A DNA stretch of 64,000 nucleotides from Gammaproteobacteria bacterium (GTDB lineage Bacteria > Pseudomonadota > Gammaproteobacteria > Pseudomonadales > Azotimanducaceae): positions 1-64,000 of the forward strand of contig PBRQ01000095.1 of assembly GCA_002725995.1 (NCBI GenBank). The letters are read 5' to 3'. Numbering within the stretch: the first letter of the stretch is position 1; every line of letters begins with the position of its first letter. The notes beneath the pieces are model-generated. The model made no database searches. It was given only the letters and a program-made list of their open reading frames with translations, and was not told the DNA's origin. Both the position numbers and the translations under genes were made by a program. Below are positions 9,001-17,779 of the stretch, in pieces.

Positions 9001-10422
9001 ATGGATTCGCAATACAAGATATTTGAAAGCGCCAGGCAAGCCCGGGACCCACGATTTGACGGCCGGTTCTTTGTGGGCGTTAAAACCACTGGAATTTATT
9101 GTCGCCCCGTCTGCCCAGTGAAAATGCCGATGGCCAAAAATGTCTCCTTTTTTGCCTCAGCCGCCGCTGCCATGGAAGCAGGTTACAGGCCCTGTCTGCA
9201 ATGTCGACCGGAAGCCTCGCCGGGAACGCCAGCATGGATGGGCACATCAACAACGGTCTCGCGGGCACTAAGGCTCATCGGTGATGGTGCGCTGGACGGC
9301 GAGGGTCTGGGTACCTTGAGCGCCCGGCTGGGCGTATCCCCGAGACACCTGAGCCGCCTGTTTCAAAAGCACCTCGGCGCTTCTCCGATGACTATTGCGC
9401 AAACCCACCGCATCCAGTTCGCCAAGAAATTATTGGATGAGACCAACTTGAGCATGACGGATATCGCTTTTTCATCGGGCTACGGGAGTGTTCGTCGAGT
9501 TAACGACCATTTTCGAAAAACCTATAGCCGAACACCCGTCAGTCTGCGAAGGGAACAAATTATCGATAAGAGTGATGCCTTCACCATAAGGCTGTCGTAT
9601 CGTCCGCCTTTTGATTACCGCGGTATTCTGTCGTTTCTTGCCATGCGGGCTATTCCAGGTGTAGAGACCGTTAGTCACAATGAATATCAAAGAACGATAT
9701 TGATCGAGGGAAGCACCGCCCGGATTAGCATCACCAATGATGAGGAGCAGAATATCCTTCTCTGCAAGGTTGAAGTGGAGAATTCGAGGCTGCTTATCCG
9801 TATTGTAGAGAAGGTTCGGCGGCTGTTCGACCTGGATGCCGTGCCACGGGATATTCAGCGTCAATTACAGCGAGACAGACCACTTGCCAGGCTTGTGAAG
9901 CAGAATCCGGGGCAGAGATTGCCAGGGGCATGGGATGCATTTGAGTTAACGGTCCGGGCGATCATCGGTCAACAGGTTTCAGTTAAGGGGGCGTCGACGG
10001 TCATGGGACTTGTTGCTGAGAAGTATGGCAATCAATGCGAATATGGAACCCTGTTTCCAGGACCTTCAATCATCGCGAATATTGACCCTGGTGAGTTGCC
10101 CATGCCTGTTAGTCGTGCAAGGGCCATTGTGTATATGGCTGAAGCGGTACTCGCTGGCGACCTTGCGTTAGGTAACGAGAATGATAGGGCGCAGGTCGTT
10201 GAGCAACTGGTTGCAATAAAGGGGATTGGACCCTGGACAGCTCAGTATGTAGCGATGAGGGCCTTCAATGATCCCGATGCATTTTTGCACAGCGATCTGG
10301 TGCTGCTGCGAGTGGCCAGGGATATACTGGGAATTGATGGCGAGAAGCAGTTACTGCAACGTGCAGAAAAGTGGCGACCCTGGCGGGCGTATGCCGGAAT
10401 GCACCTCTGGCTGAATGCGTGA
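9001..10422 (+). CDS. alkA: Ada-type regulator fused to AlkA DNA-3-methyladenine glycosylase
   Basis: This 473-residue fusion begins with the Ada zinc domain (Cys34, Cys38, Cys65, Cys68 in GIYCRPVC and PCLQCRPE), where one cysteine accepts methyl groups from DNA phosphotriesters. An AraC-type helix-turn-helix follows at about 85-185 (LSARLGVSPRHLSRLFQKH). The C-terminal part is AlkA: an N-terminal AlkA domain, then a helix-hairpin-helix GPD fold (AIKGIGPWTAQYVAMRAF) with the catalytic Asp in HSDLVLLR. It senses alkylation damage, activates transcription and excises alkylated bases. The stop overlaps the region just before ogt, so the two form a repair operon. Confidence 0.92.
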   Translation: MDSQYKIFESARQARDPRFDGRFFVGVKTTGIYCRPVCPVKMPMAKNVSFFASAAAAMEAGYRPCLQCRPEASPGTPAWMGTSTTVSRALRLIGDGALDGEGLGTLSARLGVSPRHLSRLFQKHLGASPMTIAQTHRIQFAKKLLDETNLSMTDIAFSSGYGSVRRVNDHFRKTYSRTPVSLRREQIIDKSDAFTIRLSYRPPFDYRGILSFLAMRAIPGVETVSHNEYQRTILIEGSTARISITNDEEQNILLCKVEVENSRLLIRIVEKVRRLFDLDAVPRDIQRQLQRDRPLARLVKQNPGQRLPGAWDAFELTVRAIIGQQVSVKGASTVMGLVAEKYGNQCEYGTLFPGPSIIANIDPGELPMPVSRARAIVYMAEAVLAGDLALGNENDRAQVVEQLVAIKGIGPWTAQYVAMRAFNDPDAFLHSDLVLLRVARDILGIDGEKQLLQRAEKWRPWRAYAGMHLWLNA

Positions 10423-10441
10423 AACTTGTGAGGAGACTAGG

Positions 10442-10945
10442 ATGAACTACTGCTATTTGGATTCTCCGTTGGGTGAACTGCTGTTGGCTGGGGTGGAAGA
10501 AGGCCTCGTCTATATAGGCTTTCCTGAGGGGAAAGGTAAGGTGGCGCCAGCCAATGACTGGACCCTGCAGGAGGCCTCTTTCGCCGAAGCATCCAGACAG
10601 TTTGGCGAGTACTTCGCAGGCAACCGCGTCGAATTTGACCTATCGCTCTTGCCCCATGGGACGCCTTTCCAGCTTGAAGTTCTCGGAGCCCTGGCCAACA
10701 TCCCCTATGGGAAAACCTGTACCTATAAGGATATCGCAATCAGTATTGGCAGGGAGAAGGCAGTGCGGGCCGTGGGTGCAGCCAACGGCCGCAACCCGTT
10801 GCCCATCGTGATTCCATGTCACAGGGTAATAGGTGCAGATGGAAGCCTAACCGGATTTGGTGGGGGGTTGGCAGCAAAGAAATTCTTGCTGGAACTTGAA
10901 TCCAGACGAGGCCAGGGTCAGTTGGCAATGGACCTATCGGACTAA
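10442..10945 (+). CDS. ogt: Methylated-DNA--protein-cysteine methyltransferase
   Basis: The ATG at 10442 has GGAG eight bases upstream and is preferred over the upstream start at 10415, giving 167 residues. The active site PCHRVIG holds the acceptor cysteine that removes methyl from O6-methylguanine in one suicidal step, and the DNA-binding part has AVRAVGAANGRNPLPI. It lies directly downstream of the Ada/AlkA fusion and completes an adaptive-response repair pair. Confidence 0.93.
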   Translation: MNYCYLDSPLGELLLAGVEEGLVYIGFPEGKGKVAPANDWTLQEASFAEASRQFGEYFAGNRVEFDLSLLPHGTPFQLEVLGALANIPYGKTCTYKDIAISIGREKAVRAVGAANGRNPLPIVIPCHRVIGADGSLTGFGGGLAAKKFLLELESRRGQGQLAMDLSD

Positions 10946-11605
10946 ACTGCTTGATCCATCTTCATGCTGGATTATTTTGCTATCCCTGTATTTTTTTCGT
11001 TTGACAACTTTTCTGAAATTTTCGAGGGACTTGTAGGGCAAATTTGTCAGCATGGAGTTGACGATGAAAGCAGGAAGTGCACCAGCAGGATCAACATACT
11101 GAATCCAGGTTAGCCGCGTATGATTTTCATCAAGCTTTTCAAGCAGGTAGGATCCGTGGGCCTCTTTAATACGGATATTCGTTGTTTCCTTGATGAAACC
11201 GGGCCTGGACTCAAGGCCAATACGGATCTTCTCGGCGTCCTCCAGGAATACCGTAGCCTTTAGAATCATATCCCTGGAAGCCGCTGGGAATGGCAGGCTA
11301 CTTACCTGGTAGATATGGCGCTCCAACAACCCTGTAGTATGCACAACCCTGCTTAGTTCGCACCTGTATATCCAGTCCACACAGGCTTCTGCATCATCGA
11401 GAAGGGAAAGGCTGCTGACCAGAGTAGCGTCCAACTCCACAACGGCTTTGAATTCCTCGTACTTTAGCCCTGCAGCCAGCCGGCTATAGACCTGGATTTC
11501 ATTCTTGTCTTTGCGAAGTTTCCAGGCTTCATTCCCCTTGTCCTCTGCCGTCACGGAGAGGCAGAGAAGTAAACTGCAAAACAGGAGGCTCGTGGGTGAA
11601 TTCAT
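10934..11605 (-). CDS. START-domain lipid-binding-like exported protein
   Basis: The track start (11635) is a TTG overlapping the aroA stop. I choose the ATG at 11605, which begins a good signal peptide (MNSPTSLLFCSLLLCLSVTA); 11620 is a second option. The mature part of about 200 residues resembles START/Bet v1-like domains (VDWIYRCELSRVVHTTG, PFPAASRDMILK, TRLTWIQYVDPAGALP). Such proteins bind hydrophobic ligands, but the ligand here is unknown. It is translationally close to aroA and convergent with ogt, whose 3' end it overlaps by 12 bases. Confidence 0.7.
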   Translation of the reverse strand: MNSPTSLLFCSLLLCLSVTAEDKGNEAWKLRKDKNEIQVYSRLAAGLKYEEFKAVVELDATLVSSLSLLDDAEACVDWIYRCELSRVVHTTGLLERHIYQVSSLPFPAASRDMILKATVFLEDAEKIRIGLESRPGFIKETTNIRIKEAHGSYLLEKLDENHTRLTWIQYVDPAGALPAFIVNSMLTNLPYKSLENFRKVVKRKKYRDSKIIQHEDGSSSLVR

Positions 11606-11631
11606 TTGAATGGGAGCCATGAAGGTGAGAG

Positions 11632-12909
11632 TCAACCGGAAATTGATTCCAGCACATCGAAATAGTCAGGAAATGTTTTGCGTGTACATTCCGGATCATT
11701 GATTTGAATGGGTTGGTTACCCATGGCAGCCAGTGAAAATGACATGGCTACTCGGTGATCTCCAAAGGTATCGATATCCACCGCATTGAGATCCTCAGGC
11801 GGGTCTATGACGATGTAGTCATCACCTGTTTTTACTCCTGCGCCTAGTTTCCTTAGCCCGGTCGCCATTGCATGCATCCGGTCAGTTTCCTTGACTCGCC
11901 AGTTGTATATATTGCGGATGATGGTTGGCCCCTCGGCAAACAAGGCCACGGTTGCGACGGTCATAGCAGCGTCCGGAATGTGATTAAGGTCAACGTCGAC
12001 GCCCCTGAGTGACCCCCTATGCACCTCAATCGAGTCGCTGTTCCTGACAACGCGGGCGCCCATGCGCTCCATGACGTCTATAAATGCAAGGTCCCCCTGG
12101 ACCGAGTCCTTGCCGAGCCCCAATACTCGAACGGATCCCGCAATAGCAGCTGCACCAAAAAAATAGGATGCGGATGAGGCATCGCCTTCGATCATGTAGG
12201 ACCCGGGAGATTGATATTGTTGTCCTCCAGGGACCTGGAACATTTGATAGTCCTGGTGGGATGCGGTTACCCCGAATTTCCCCATGATGCCGAGGGTAAT
12301 ATCCAAATAAGGTTTGGATACCTGCTCACCGAGCACTTCAATTGTGCTTCCCTGGCTTGCAAGTGGCAGGCTCATCAGCAATGAAGTCAGGAACTGGCTT
12401 GAAATATTTCCCGGTATGATGACCTTTCCACCCCTAGTCTGACCTCCGATTATTCTGAGTGGTGGACAGCCATGCCTTTCCAGGTAGTGGACTTCTGCAC
12501 CAAGTTGCTCCAGGGCATCGACCAGGTGTTCGATCGGTCTTTCACGCATGTACTCATCGCCATCGATTTCAAAGACGCCCTCCATAAGAGCCAGAAGGCA
12601 GGTGAGCGGTCTAATAGCGGTACCGGCATTTCCAAGGAAAAATTGTTTATTAGCAGGAGGCTCGAATAGGTCGCCTTTACCAGTCACCTCAGCTTCGATT
12701 CCATTTTCGTCCAATTTGATGGTGGTACCCAACTGGCGAAGGGCCTCTATCATATGACTTGTATCATCGCTCCTCAGTAAATTGGTCAGCCTAGTAGTGC
12801 CATCAGCAAGAGACGAAAGCAGCAGGCCACGATTTGACAAGCTCTTGGAGCCGGGAAGAAAGACATCTCCTGATACTTTCCTGATAGGTGAGAGGGTAAT
12901 AGAGGTCAT
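11632..12909 (-). CDS. aroA: 3-phosphoshikimate 1-carboxyvinyltransferase (EPSP synthase)
   Basis: The product has 425 residues, the normal family length. Motifs are PGSKSLSNRGLL (19-30), GNAGTAIRPLT (phosphoenolpyruvate site), DGDEYMRERPI, and the C-terminal NWRVKETDRM and DHRVAMSF. It transfers enolpyruvate to shikimate-3-phosphate in aromatic amino acid synthesis. It belongs to a minus-strand run with syd upstream (27-base gap) and the START gene downstream. The intact GNAGTAIRP motif is that of a class I enzyme. Confidence 0.96.
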   Translation of the reverse strand: MTSITLSPIRKVSGDVFLPGSKSLSNRGLLLSSLADGTTRLTNLLRSDDTSHMIEALRQLGTTIKLDENGIEAEVTGKGDLFEPPANKQFFLGNAGTAIRPLTCLLALMEGVFEIDGDEYMRERPIEHLVDALEQLGAEVHYLERHGCPPLRIIGGQTRGGKVIIPGNISSQFLTSLLMSLPLASQGSTIEVLGEQVSKPYLDITLGIMGKFGVTASHQDYQMFQVPGGQQYQSPGSYMIEGDASSASYFFGAAAIAGSVRVLGLGKDSVQGDLAFIDVMERMGARVVRNSDSIEVHRGSLRGVDVDLNHIPDAAMTVATVALFAEGPTIIRNIYNWRVKETDRMHAMATGLRKLGAGVKTGDDYIVIDPPEDLNAVDIDTFGDHRVAMSFSLAAMGNQPIQINDPECTRKTFPDYFDVLESISG

Positions 12910-12936
12910 GCTGTAAAGTTTTGGCCAATGTTTTGA

Positions 12937-13494
12937 TCAGTATATTCCAGCTTCGGTAAGAACTGGAGACAATCGCTCGAGAAACGTTGCCAGATCCTTC
13001 TCTACAACCTTCAAGGGGGGGGTTGCGGGTTCCTCCAGCAGGACCTGGCCAGATTCATTGTCAACACTCAGGAATAGTTCAGAATCAGGTTCTGTATTGG
13101 CAATGAACACCGTAAATGGTTGCCTACTTCGCTGCTTTGCCATGAAATGCCCCACCAGGTTTCCAATAAGCCTGTCGAAATCCTCATGATTCCACAATTG
13201 AATGAGGCTCACGTGGCCTTCCTGGCTGGTTGATTCAAGGTTTCCCGCCCAGAAAGAGCCATAGTAGGCGCTGATATCCGGGTGGATCGGTGCATCAACA
13301 GCATTGGCCAGCCCCGAAAAATCTACGGCTGGTTTCTGTACCATGGGTCGCCACAGTGTATTGCTGCCCTGCTGGCCTACTTCGCAATCAGATCGCCATT
13401 CAGGATCGAAAGGTGTGCTGAAGGCCTCGTTACCAGACATATCGAGCGCCGTCTGAAACAGGCCTGTAAGGGCAGCATTGATTTTGAGGTTCAC
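12937..13494 (-). CDS. syd: SecY-interacting protein Syd
   Basis: The product (185 residues) matches Syd by pattern: IHPDISAYYGSFWAGNLES, WNHEDFDRLIGNLVGH and FIANTEPDSELFLSVDNESGQVLLE. Syd binds cytoplasmic faces of SecY and may proofread the translocon. It sits between aroA and the periplasmic sensor gene with only 3 bases to the upstream stop. It is found mainly in gammaproteobacteria, which supports the taxonomic guess. Confidence 0.85.
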   Translation of the reverse strand: MNLKINAALTGLFQTALDMSGNEAFSTPFDPEWRSDCEVGQQGSNTLWRPMVQKPAVDFSGLANAVDAPIHPDISAYYGSFWAGNLESTSQEGHVSLIQLWNHEDFDRLIGNLVGHFMAKQRSRQPFTVFIANTEPDSELFLSVDNESGQVLLEEPATPPLKVVEKDLATFLERLSPVLTEAGIY

Positions 13495-13497
13495 AGG

Positions 13498-13956
13498 CTA
13501 ATCTCGTGGCCTGCGCGGGGGTTTCCTGTCTCCAGGGAAATGAATAAGGAATCGAGACACTTTTCTTCTTTGTTCCGGCTCAAGATCCTTCAGGATCAGA
13601 ACCATCTGTTCCAGCATCGTTGATTGAAAATCACCTGAAGCCTTGTGCAAACGGCTAAGTGATTTCTGCAGGGCAACCTCATCGATTTGCTTCTTGCTGA
13701 GCAACTTTCTGAATTCAGATCTTGCAGCATTCATCTCCTCGTGAAGTGGCGCGATGGTTCTTGCATGATCTTCTAGCCTTGGTTCCAGTTCATTCCTGGT
13801 ATCTTCATCCAGACCCCTTAGTGCCCGGCCAAGCGGCGGGGCCATATCTCTGGGGTGCGGCCCGGACATGTGTCTGCCAGCAATCGCTCCAATAAAAAGC
13901 AGGTTCAGTGAAACCGAAAGCACAAATGCAATGGCGATCAGCCTGTTCTTATTCAT
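13498..13956 (-). CDS. Periplasmic Spy/CnrR-like heavy-metal sensor protein
   Basis: The product (152 residues) has one N-terminal membrane segment (about 7-27) and then a helical domain typical of the heavy-metal sensor/Spy superfamily (PRDMAPPLGRALRGLDEDTR, LEPEQRRKVSRFL). Its start overlaps the end of the membrane protein gene by 8 bases, and an ECF sigma gene is upstream. Such a trio usually forms a cell-envelope stress circuit, with the periplasmic domain sensing metal or misfolded protein. The ligand is unknown. Confidence 0.65.
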   Translation of the reverse strand: MNKNRLIAIAFVLSVSLNLLFIGAIAGRHMSGPHPRDMAPPLGRALRGLDEDTRNELEPRLEDHARTIAPLHEEMNAARSEFRKLLSKKQIDEVALQKSLSRLHKASGDFQSTMLEQMVLILKDLEPEQRRKVSRFLIHFPGDRKPPRRPRD

Positions 13957-14389
13957 CGTTAAGTCCTATAAGGCTCGTATCATCAAGGGCAAACAGGTAT
14001 ATCTCCTCATCCCAGTTGCTTTCAGACCCAGCATCGTCCAGAAAACTGCCCATCATGCTGGCGCCAATGATCATTCCCAGGATCAGGAGCAATGAACCTG
14101 CAATAGCAGGCTGCCATATCTGCGAGCTGACATCGGGGATCAGCCAGCCAATAATTCGGTCAATCAGAGGCGCTGGCAACTGGCTAAGAATCCTCTGACC
14201 CAGTCCTGGTGGCATGCGCGTTACATATTCATCAAGGTGCTCGTCCAGTGACTGGTATTGTTGTACCAGGGAAGCGCATTCAGCATCTGAATTAAGCAGT
14301 GCTCGTGCTGCTTCTCGTTCTTCCGCGGGCCAGTTCTTTTCCCGGGTTCCGTAGGCGTCTAGTAGCTGCTGAAAACGTCTGATATTCAT
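13949..14389 (-). CDS. Putative anti-sigma-like single-pass membrane protein
   Basis: I do not recognise a named family. The 146-residue protein has a soluble N-terminal half (MNIRRFQQLLDAYGTREKNWP) and one strong transmembrane helix near residues 95-113 (AIAGSLLLILGMIIGASMMG), with a short acidic C-terminal tail. It overlaps the ECF sigma gene upstream by 4 bases and the sensor gene downstream by 8. Position and topology suggest it holds the sigma factor inactive at the membrane. Confidence 0.6.
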   Translation of the reverse strand: MNIRRFQQLLDAYGTREKNWPAEEREAARALLNSDAECASLVQQYQSLDEHLDEYVTRMPPGLGQRILSQLPAPLIDRIIGWLIPDVSSQIWQPAIAGSLLLILGMIIGASMMGSFLDDAGSESNWDEEIYLFALDDTSLIGLNDE

Positions 14390-14940
14390 AGTTCTTGCCA
14401 GTTTGTGCTCAAGTTCTGCCTAAGTTTCCTTCGTCCCCTGGCCATCAGCGATTCGAGCGCATCAACTGAAACGCCAAGTACGCCGGCGGCATCCCTGTTC
14501 GAAAGTCCCTGATAGTGACACATTATAATGGCACTTCGCTGTCTTTCGGGGATTGTCATCATTGCAGCTTGGATGTCCATAGCCAGATCCTGTCGGATAT
14601 AGTTTTCCTCCGGGCTGCTCGATTCCTGCTCTGGATGGTCGGCTGATTCGGGGACCAGCCGGTCAGTCATGCGGAAATAATCTATACACAGGTTGTGGGC
14701 GATATTGTGCAGCCATGTGGTCAATTTTGCTAATTTGGGATTGTATTTGTGCCCATGAGTCCAAAGACGGACAAATGTCTCCTGGATAATATCATCTGCT
14801 TCCGTTGCGTTTGCCATCATTCGCATCACGTAGTTTGAAAGGGGGGGCAGATGATGTTCTACCAGCAATTGGTAGGCGGATTTATCTCCGCCTACTGATC
14901 TGCTGATTAGGTTTGCTTCGTCCACCCCTATTTGTAACAC
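14386..14940 (-). CDS. ECF-type RNA polymerase sigma factor
   Basis: The product has 184 residues. Region 2 is visible as LLVEHHLPPLSNYVMRMM followed by EADDIIQETFVRLW, and region 4 as GLSNRDAAGVLGVSVDALESLMARGRRKL, a helix-turn-helix for the -35 element. It leads the sigma/membrane protein/periplasmic sensor operon, and its activity is probably set by the next two products. Such operons are often autoregulated, but I could not identify a target promoter. Confidence 0.88.
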   Translation of the reverse strand: MLQIGVDEANLISRSVGGDKSAYQLLVEHHLPPLSNYVMRMMANATEADDIIQETFVRLWTHGHKYNPKLAKLTTWLHNIAHNLCIDYFRMTDRLVPESADHPEQESSSPEENYIRQDLAMDIQAAMMTIPERQRSAIIMCHYQGLSNRDAAGVLGVSVDALESLMARGRRKLRQNLSTNWQEL

Positions 14941-14981
14941 ATTTCAATAAGTTCATCGGCAATGAAATGTGACTCTTTCTG

Positions 14982-15491
14982 CTACCAGGTATCTCCACGC
15001 CACTTGCCTCCACGTTCCTGGCCTCGACGACCCTCTCGTTCGCGCATGTGTTTCTTTGCGCGTTTGATTTCTTTAGGGGATAGGAAGCCATCCTCGTTTT
15101 TGTCCATCCTGCTGAATATATGGGAGCGAACCTCTTCCGAGGTCACGGCGCCATCTCCGCTGCTATCCATCTCTGAGAATACCTCGTCCATATGCTCCTG
15201 CCTCTCGGCATTGCGTTCTTCCATTTTTACCCTGTGCTCAGCCATTCTGTCTGCATGCGCTTTATGTGCTTCATCCAGGGTTACCATGCCATCCCCATCA
15301 AGGTCAGCGTTTTCCAGAATTCTAGAGCCTGGGCCACCTTTTGGAGGTTGAAACTCCTCGAGGCTGATTTGTTTGTCGCCGTCAGTATCCATTTTCTCAA
15401 ACATCTGTTCACCGCGATTGGCTGCAAATGTATGGATGGAAAAGCCCAGAATGAGGGCTGGTACAACTAGTTTCAAGACTAAATATTTCAT
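14982..15491 (-). CDS. Exported EF-hand calcium-binding protein
   Basis: The product (169 residues) has a signal peptide (MKYLVLKLVVPALILGFSIHTFA) and four EF-hand loops: DTDGDKQISLEE, DLDGDGMVTLDE, DSSGDGAVTSEE and DKNEDGFLSPKE. The third and fourth are somewhat divergent. The C-terminus is strongly basic (RGQERGGKWRG). It lies 41 bases upstream of the ECF sigma gene on the same strand and may share its promoter. A calcium-buffering or sensing role in the periplasm is likely; the partner is unknown. Confidence 0.8.
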   Translation of the reverse strand: MKYLVLKLVVPALILGFSIHTFAANRGEQMFEKMDTDGDKQISLEEFQPPKGGPGSRILENADLDGDGMVTLDEAHKAHADRMAEHRVKMEERNAERQEHMDEVFSEMDSSGDGAVTSEEVRSHIFSRMDKNEDGFLSPKEIKRAKKHMREREGRRGQERGGKWRGDTW

Positions 15492-15844
15492 TTATTTTTT
15501 CGCCTGGTTAATGTTGTTCACATCTTTTACGCGGTGATGCCAATAACCTGTCGATTTTTTTCGTCGTGCAAGTAAGCGATTTTCGGGTAGGCTACACAAG
15601 GCTCAAGCTAAGAGAAGTAGAGGAATTGGGGGCAAACTGGGAAATTGTTGACTTAGGTCATCGACAGGCCTGACCATCTCATAATAATGGAAGCTCCTTA
15701 GTGCCCTGGAACTCTTAGACTTACATTATGAAGGGTTTTAGCAGGGTCCTATAGGACAGTGCAAGAGCGTGTATGTATTGCAGGAAGTATCCAAATATCC
15801 GGCCCGGGGCTTATCTTGGGCGAAGTAAATAACTAGGTAACCCA
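15492..15844. other. Divergent intergenic region before the kor-rnf operon
   Basis: These 353 bases separate the EF-hand gene from korA and must hold the promoter of the large plus-strand operon. A TTGACT occurs at 15648-15653, but the nearest CATAAT is 26 bases further, too far for a sigma-70 pair. No convincing hairpin, repeat or ORF was seen. The korA start has only a weak ribosome binding site (TAGGTAACCC before ATG). Confidence 0.4.
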
Positions 15845-17779
15845 ATGAATGACCAACTCATATCGGTCCAAGAGGTAAGCTCGGCTGCAGAAGACCTGCA
15901 GGCACGAGATGCCGCGGAACCCATTCCAGAACATATCGTCGAAATTGTCAGTGATTCTGGTGAGGGTGCCCAGAAATGTGGACAGACATTCGGCATCGTC
16001 AGTGCACGAATGGGTAACGGTGTATGGACTGTGGAAATTATACCGGCTGAAATTCAGCCGCCGGCTAGAACACCAGACGGCGCCAGTGGTATTCGAATTC
16101 GTGTCGGCGAAGACCTTATGACAAATATGGGTAATGAAGCCAACCTGGTCGTTGCCTTTAACGAGCAGGTATTAAGGTCCAGACTGGCGAGTCACGCATA
16201 CAAGGCTGGAACGATTGTGCTGCTTGACAATATGTGGGCGAGCGATTCCAGTGAGGATATCCGCACCCAGTATAGTGAAGCCTTGAATGAATTTGCCGAG
16301 TTTGGTCTTGAAGTGTATGAGTTGCCAATTCAGACGGAGTGCCTGAAAGTCGTCCCGGACCCGCGCAAGGGTAAGAATATGTTCGTGCTCGGTATGCTCA
16401 GTCACATTTATAGTCGCGACAAGGAGCAGGCGCTCAATGAAATAGCAAACATCTTTTCTCGCAAGAGTGAGAAGGTCATCTCGACCAATCATGATTTGTT
16501 CAGAGCAGGGTATTTATTTGCTCAGCAGAATGTGCCGTATCACTATGAAATAGCGCCATCGAAACTGGCAGACAAGCCCATGGTGGTTATGAGCGGAAAC
16601 CAGGCGGTGGGCCTCGGAGTTATGGCATCAGGAATGGAAATGGTCTCCATGTATCCGATTACACCAGCGACCTCTGCTTCTCATTACCTGGCGGATGACT
16701 TCCACCTTACGGGTGGATTTGTGCACCAGGCTGAAGATGAGATCGCAGCGATCGGGTTTGCCATTGGCGCATCCTATGCGGGTAAGACTGCCTGTACAAT
16801 TACATCGGGCCCCGGTATCGCACTAAAAACTGAGATGATCAGTCTGGCGTCAATGGCAGAGATACCGCTTGTTATTGTTGATGTTCAACGGGGAGGACCT
16901 TCGACCGGGTTGCCCACAAAAGTTGAGCAGGGCGATCTGCTGACGACCATGTTTGGTGCGCCCGGTGATTCACCCAAAGTCATAATAGCTGCTGCCACCA
17001 TAAGTGAATGCTTTCACTTTGTAACTCTCGCTCGAAGATTGGCGGAGTCATTCCGAATACCGGTCATCGTGTTGACGGATGCGAACCTGGCGACAGGCGT
17101 ACAGCCCTTCGAGAGACCCGATGTCACCATTGACTGGTTTGCCGCCCCCGTTGATCAATCAGACTGGGATGAGAATGTGCCGGCATATGACTGGGATGAA
17201 GAAACCGGACTGTCTGCAAGGGCTATACCGGGAATGCGAAATGGTGGCTATGTCTTGACGGGGCTGGCCCATAATCGGAAAGGTAAAATTGCCTACGATA
17301 CGACTTCCAATCAAGAGGGCAGTGACATGCGCAGCCTGAAAATGGCAACCCTGGCTGGGACTTTGAACCGCCCTGAGGTCCATGGTGAGGCGGAAGGTGA
17401 TTTGCTGATTGTCGGCTGGGGTTCGACCCTGGGAACGATTGAAGAGGCAGTCGATGTCGCTCGGGAAAATGGGCACAAGGTTTCCTCGATACATCTACGT
17501 TTCTTGTCACCACTGGAGCCTGGCCTGCGAGATATATTCAGTAAGTTCAAAAAGGTGATGACTATCGAGATCAACTATAGTGATGCGGCGAATGCGCCCC
17601 GCATCACTGAAGAGAATCGTCGCTATGCGCAACTTGCTCTGCTACTCAGGGCACATACATTGGTAGATGTCGATTGCTGGTCGGTGGTATCTGGTCATCC
17701 GCTTCAACCGGGCAATATCAGCCGCGTGATCATGGATCGGGTCGCTGAAATAGAGGGAGACAAAAAATGTTTGGACTAA
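15845..17779 (+). CDS. korA: 2-oxoacid:ferredoxin oxidoreductase, fused gamma/alpha subunit
   Basis: This 644-residue protein has the gamma domain first (about 30-215: FGIVSARMGNGVWTVEIIPAE) and the alpha domain second, starting near SGNQAVGLGVMASGMEMV. Key alpha motifs are YPITPATSASHYLAD, HQAEDEIAAIGFAIGASYAGK, TSGPGIALKTEM and RGGPSTGLPTKVEQGDL. With KorB it oxidatively decarboxylates a 2-oxoacid, most likely 2-oxoglutarate, to the acyl-CoA and reduces ferredoxin. The stop overlaps korB by 13 bases. A short acidic N-terminal extension (about 28 residues) precedes the gamma domain. Substrate identity is inferred from the subunit architecture. Confidence 0.88.
   Translation: MNDQLISVQEVSSAAEDLQARDAAEPIPEHIVEIVSDSGEGAQKCGQTFGIVSARMGNGVWTVEIIPAEIQPPARTPDGASGIRIRVGEDLMTNMGNEANLVVAFNEQVLRSRLASHAYKAGTIVLLDNMWASDSSEDIRTQYSEALNEFAEFGLEVYELPIQTECLKVVPDPRKGKNMFVLGMLSHIYSRDKEQALNEIANIFSRKSEKVISTNHDLFRAGYLFAQQNVPYHYEIAPSKLADKPMVVMSGNQAVGLGVMASGMEMVSMYPITPATSASHYLADDFHLTGGFVHQAEDEIAAIGFAIGASYAGKTACTITSGPGIALKTEMISLASMAEIPLVIVDVQRGGPSTGLPTKVEQGDLLTTMFGAPGDSPKVIIAAATISECFHFVTLARRLAESFRIPVIVLTDANLATGVQPFERPDVTIDWFAAPVDQSDWDENVPAYDWDEETGLSARAIPGMRNGGYVLTGLAHNRKGKIAYDTTSNQEGSDMRSLKMATLAGTLNRPEVHGEAEGDLLIVGWGSTLGTIEEAVDVARENGHKVSSIHLRFLSPLEPGLRDIFSKFKKVMTIEINYSDAANAPRITEENRRYAQLALLLRAHTLVDVDCWSVVSGHPLQPGNISRVIMDRVAEIEGDKKCLD

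Noticed and set aside
15648-15685. Sigma-70 promoter for korA made of TTGACT and CATAAT
   Set aside because: The spacing is 26 bases, far from the usual 16-18.
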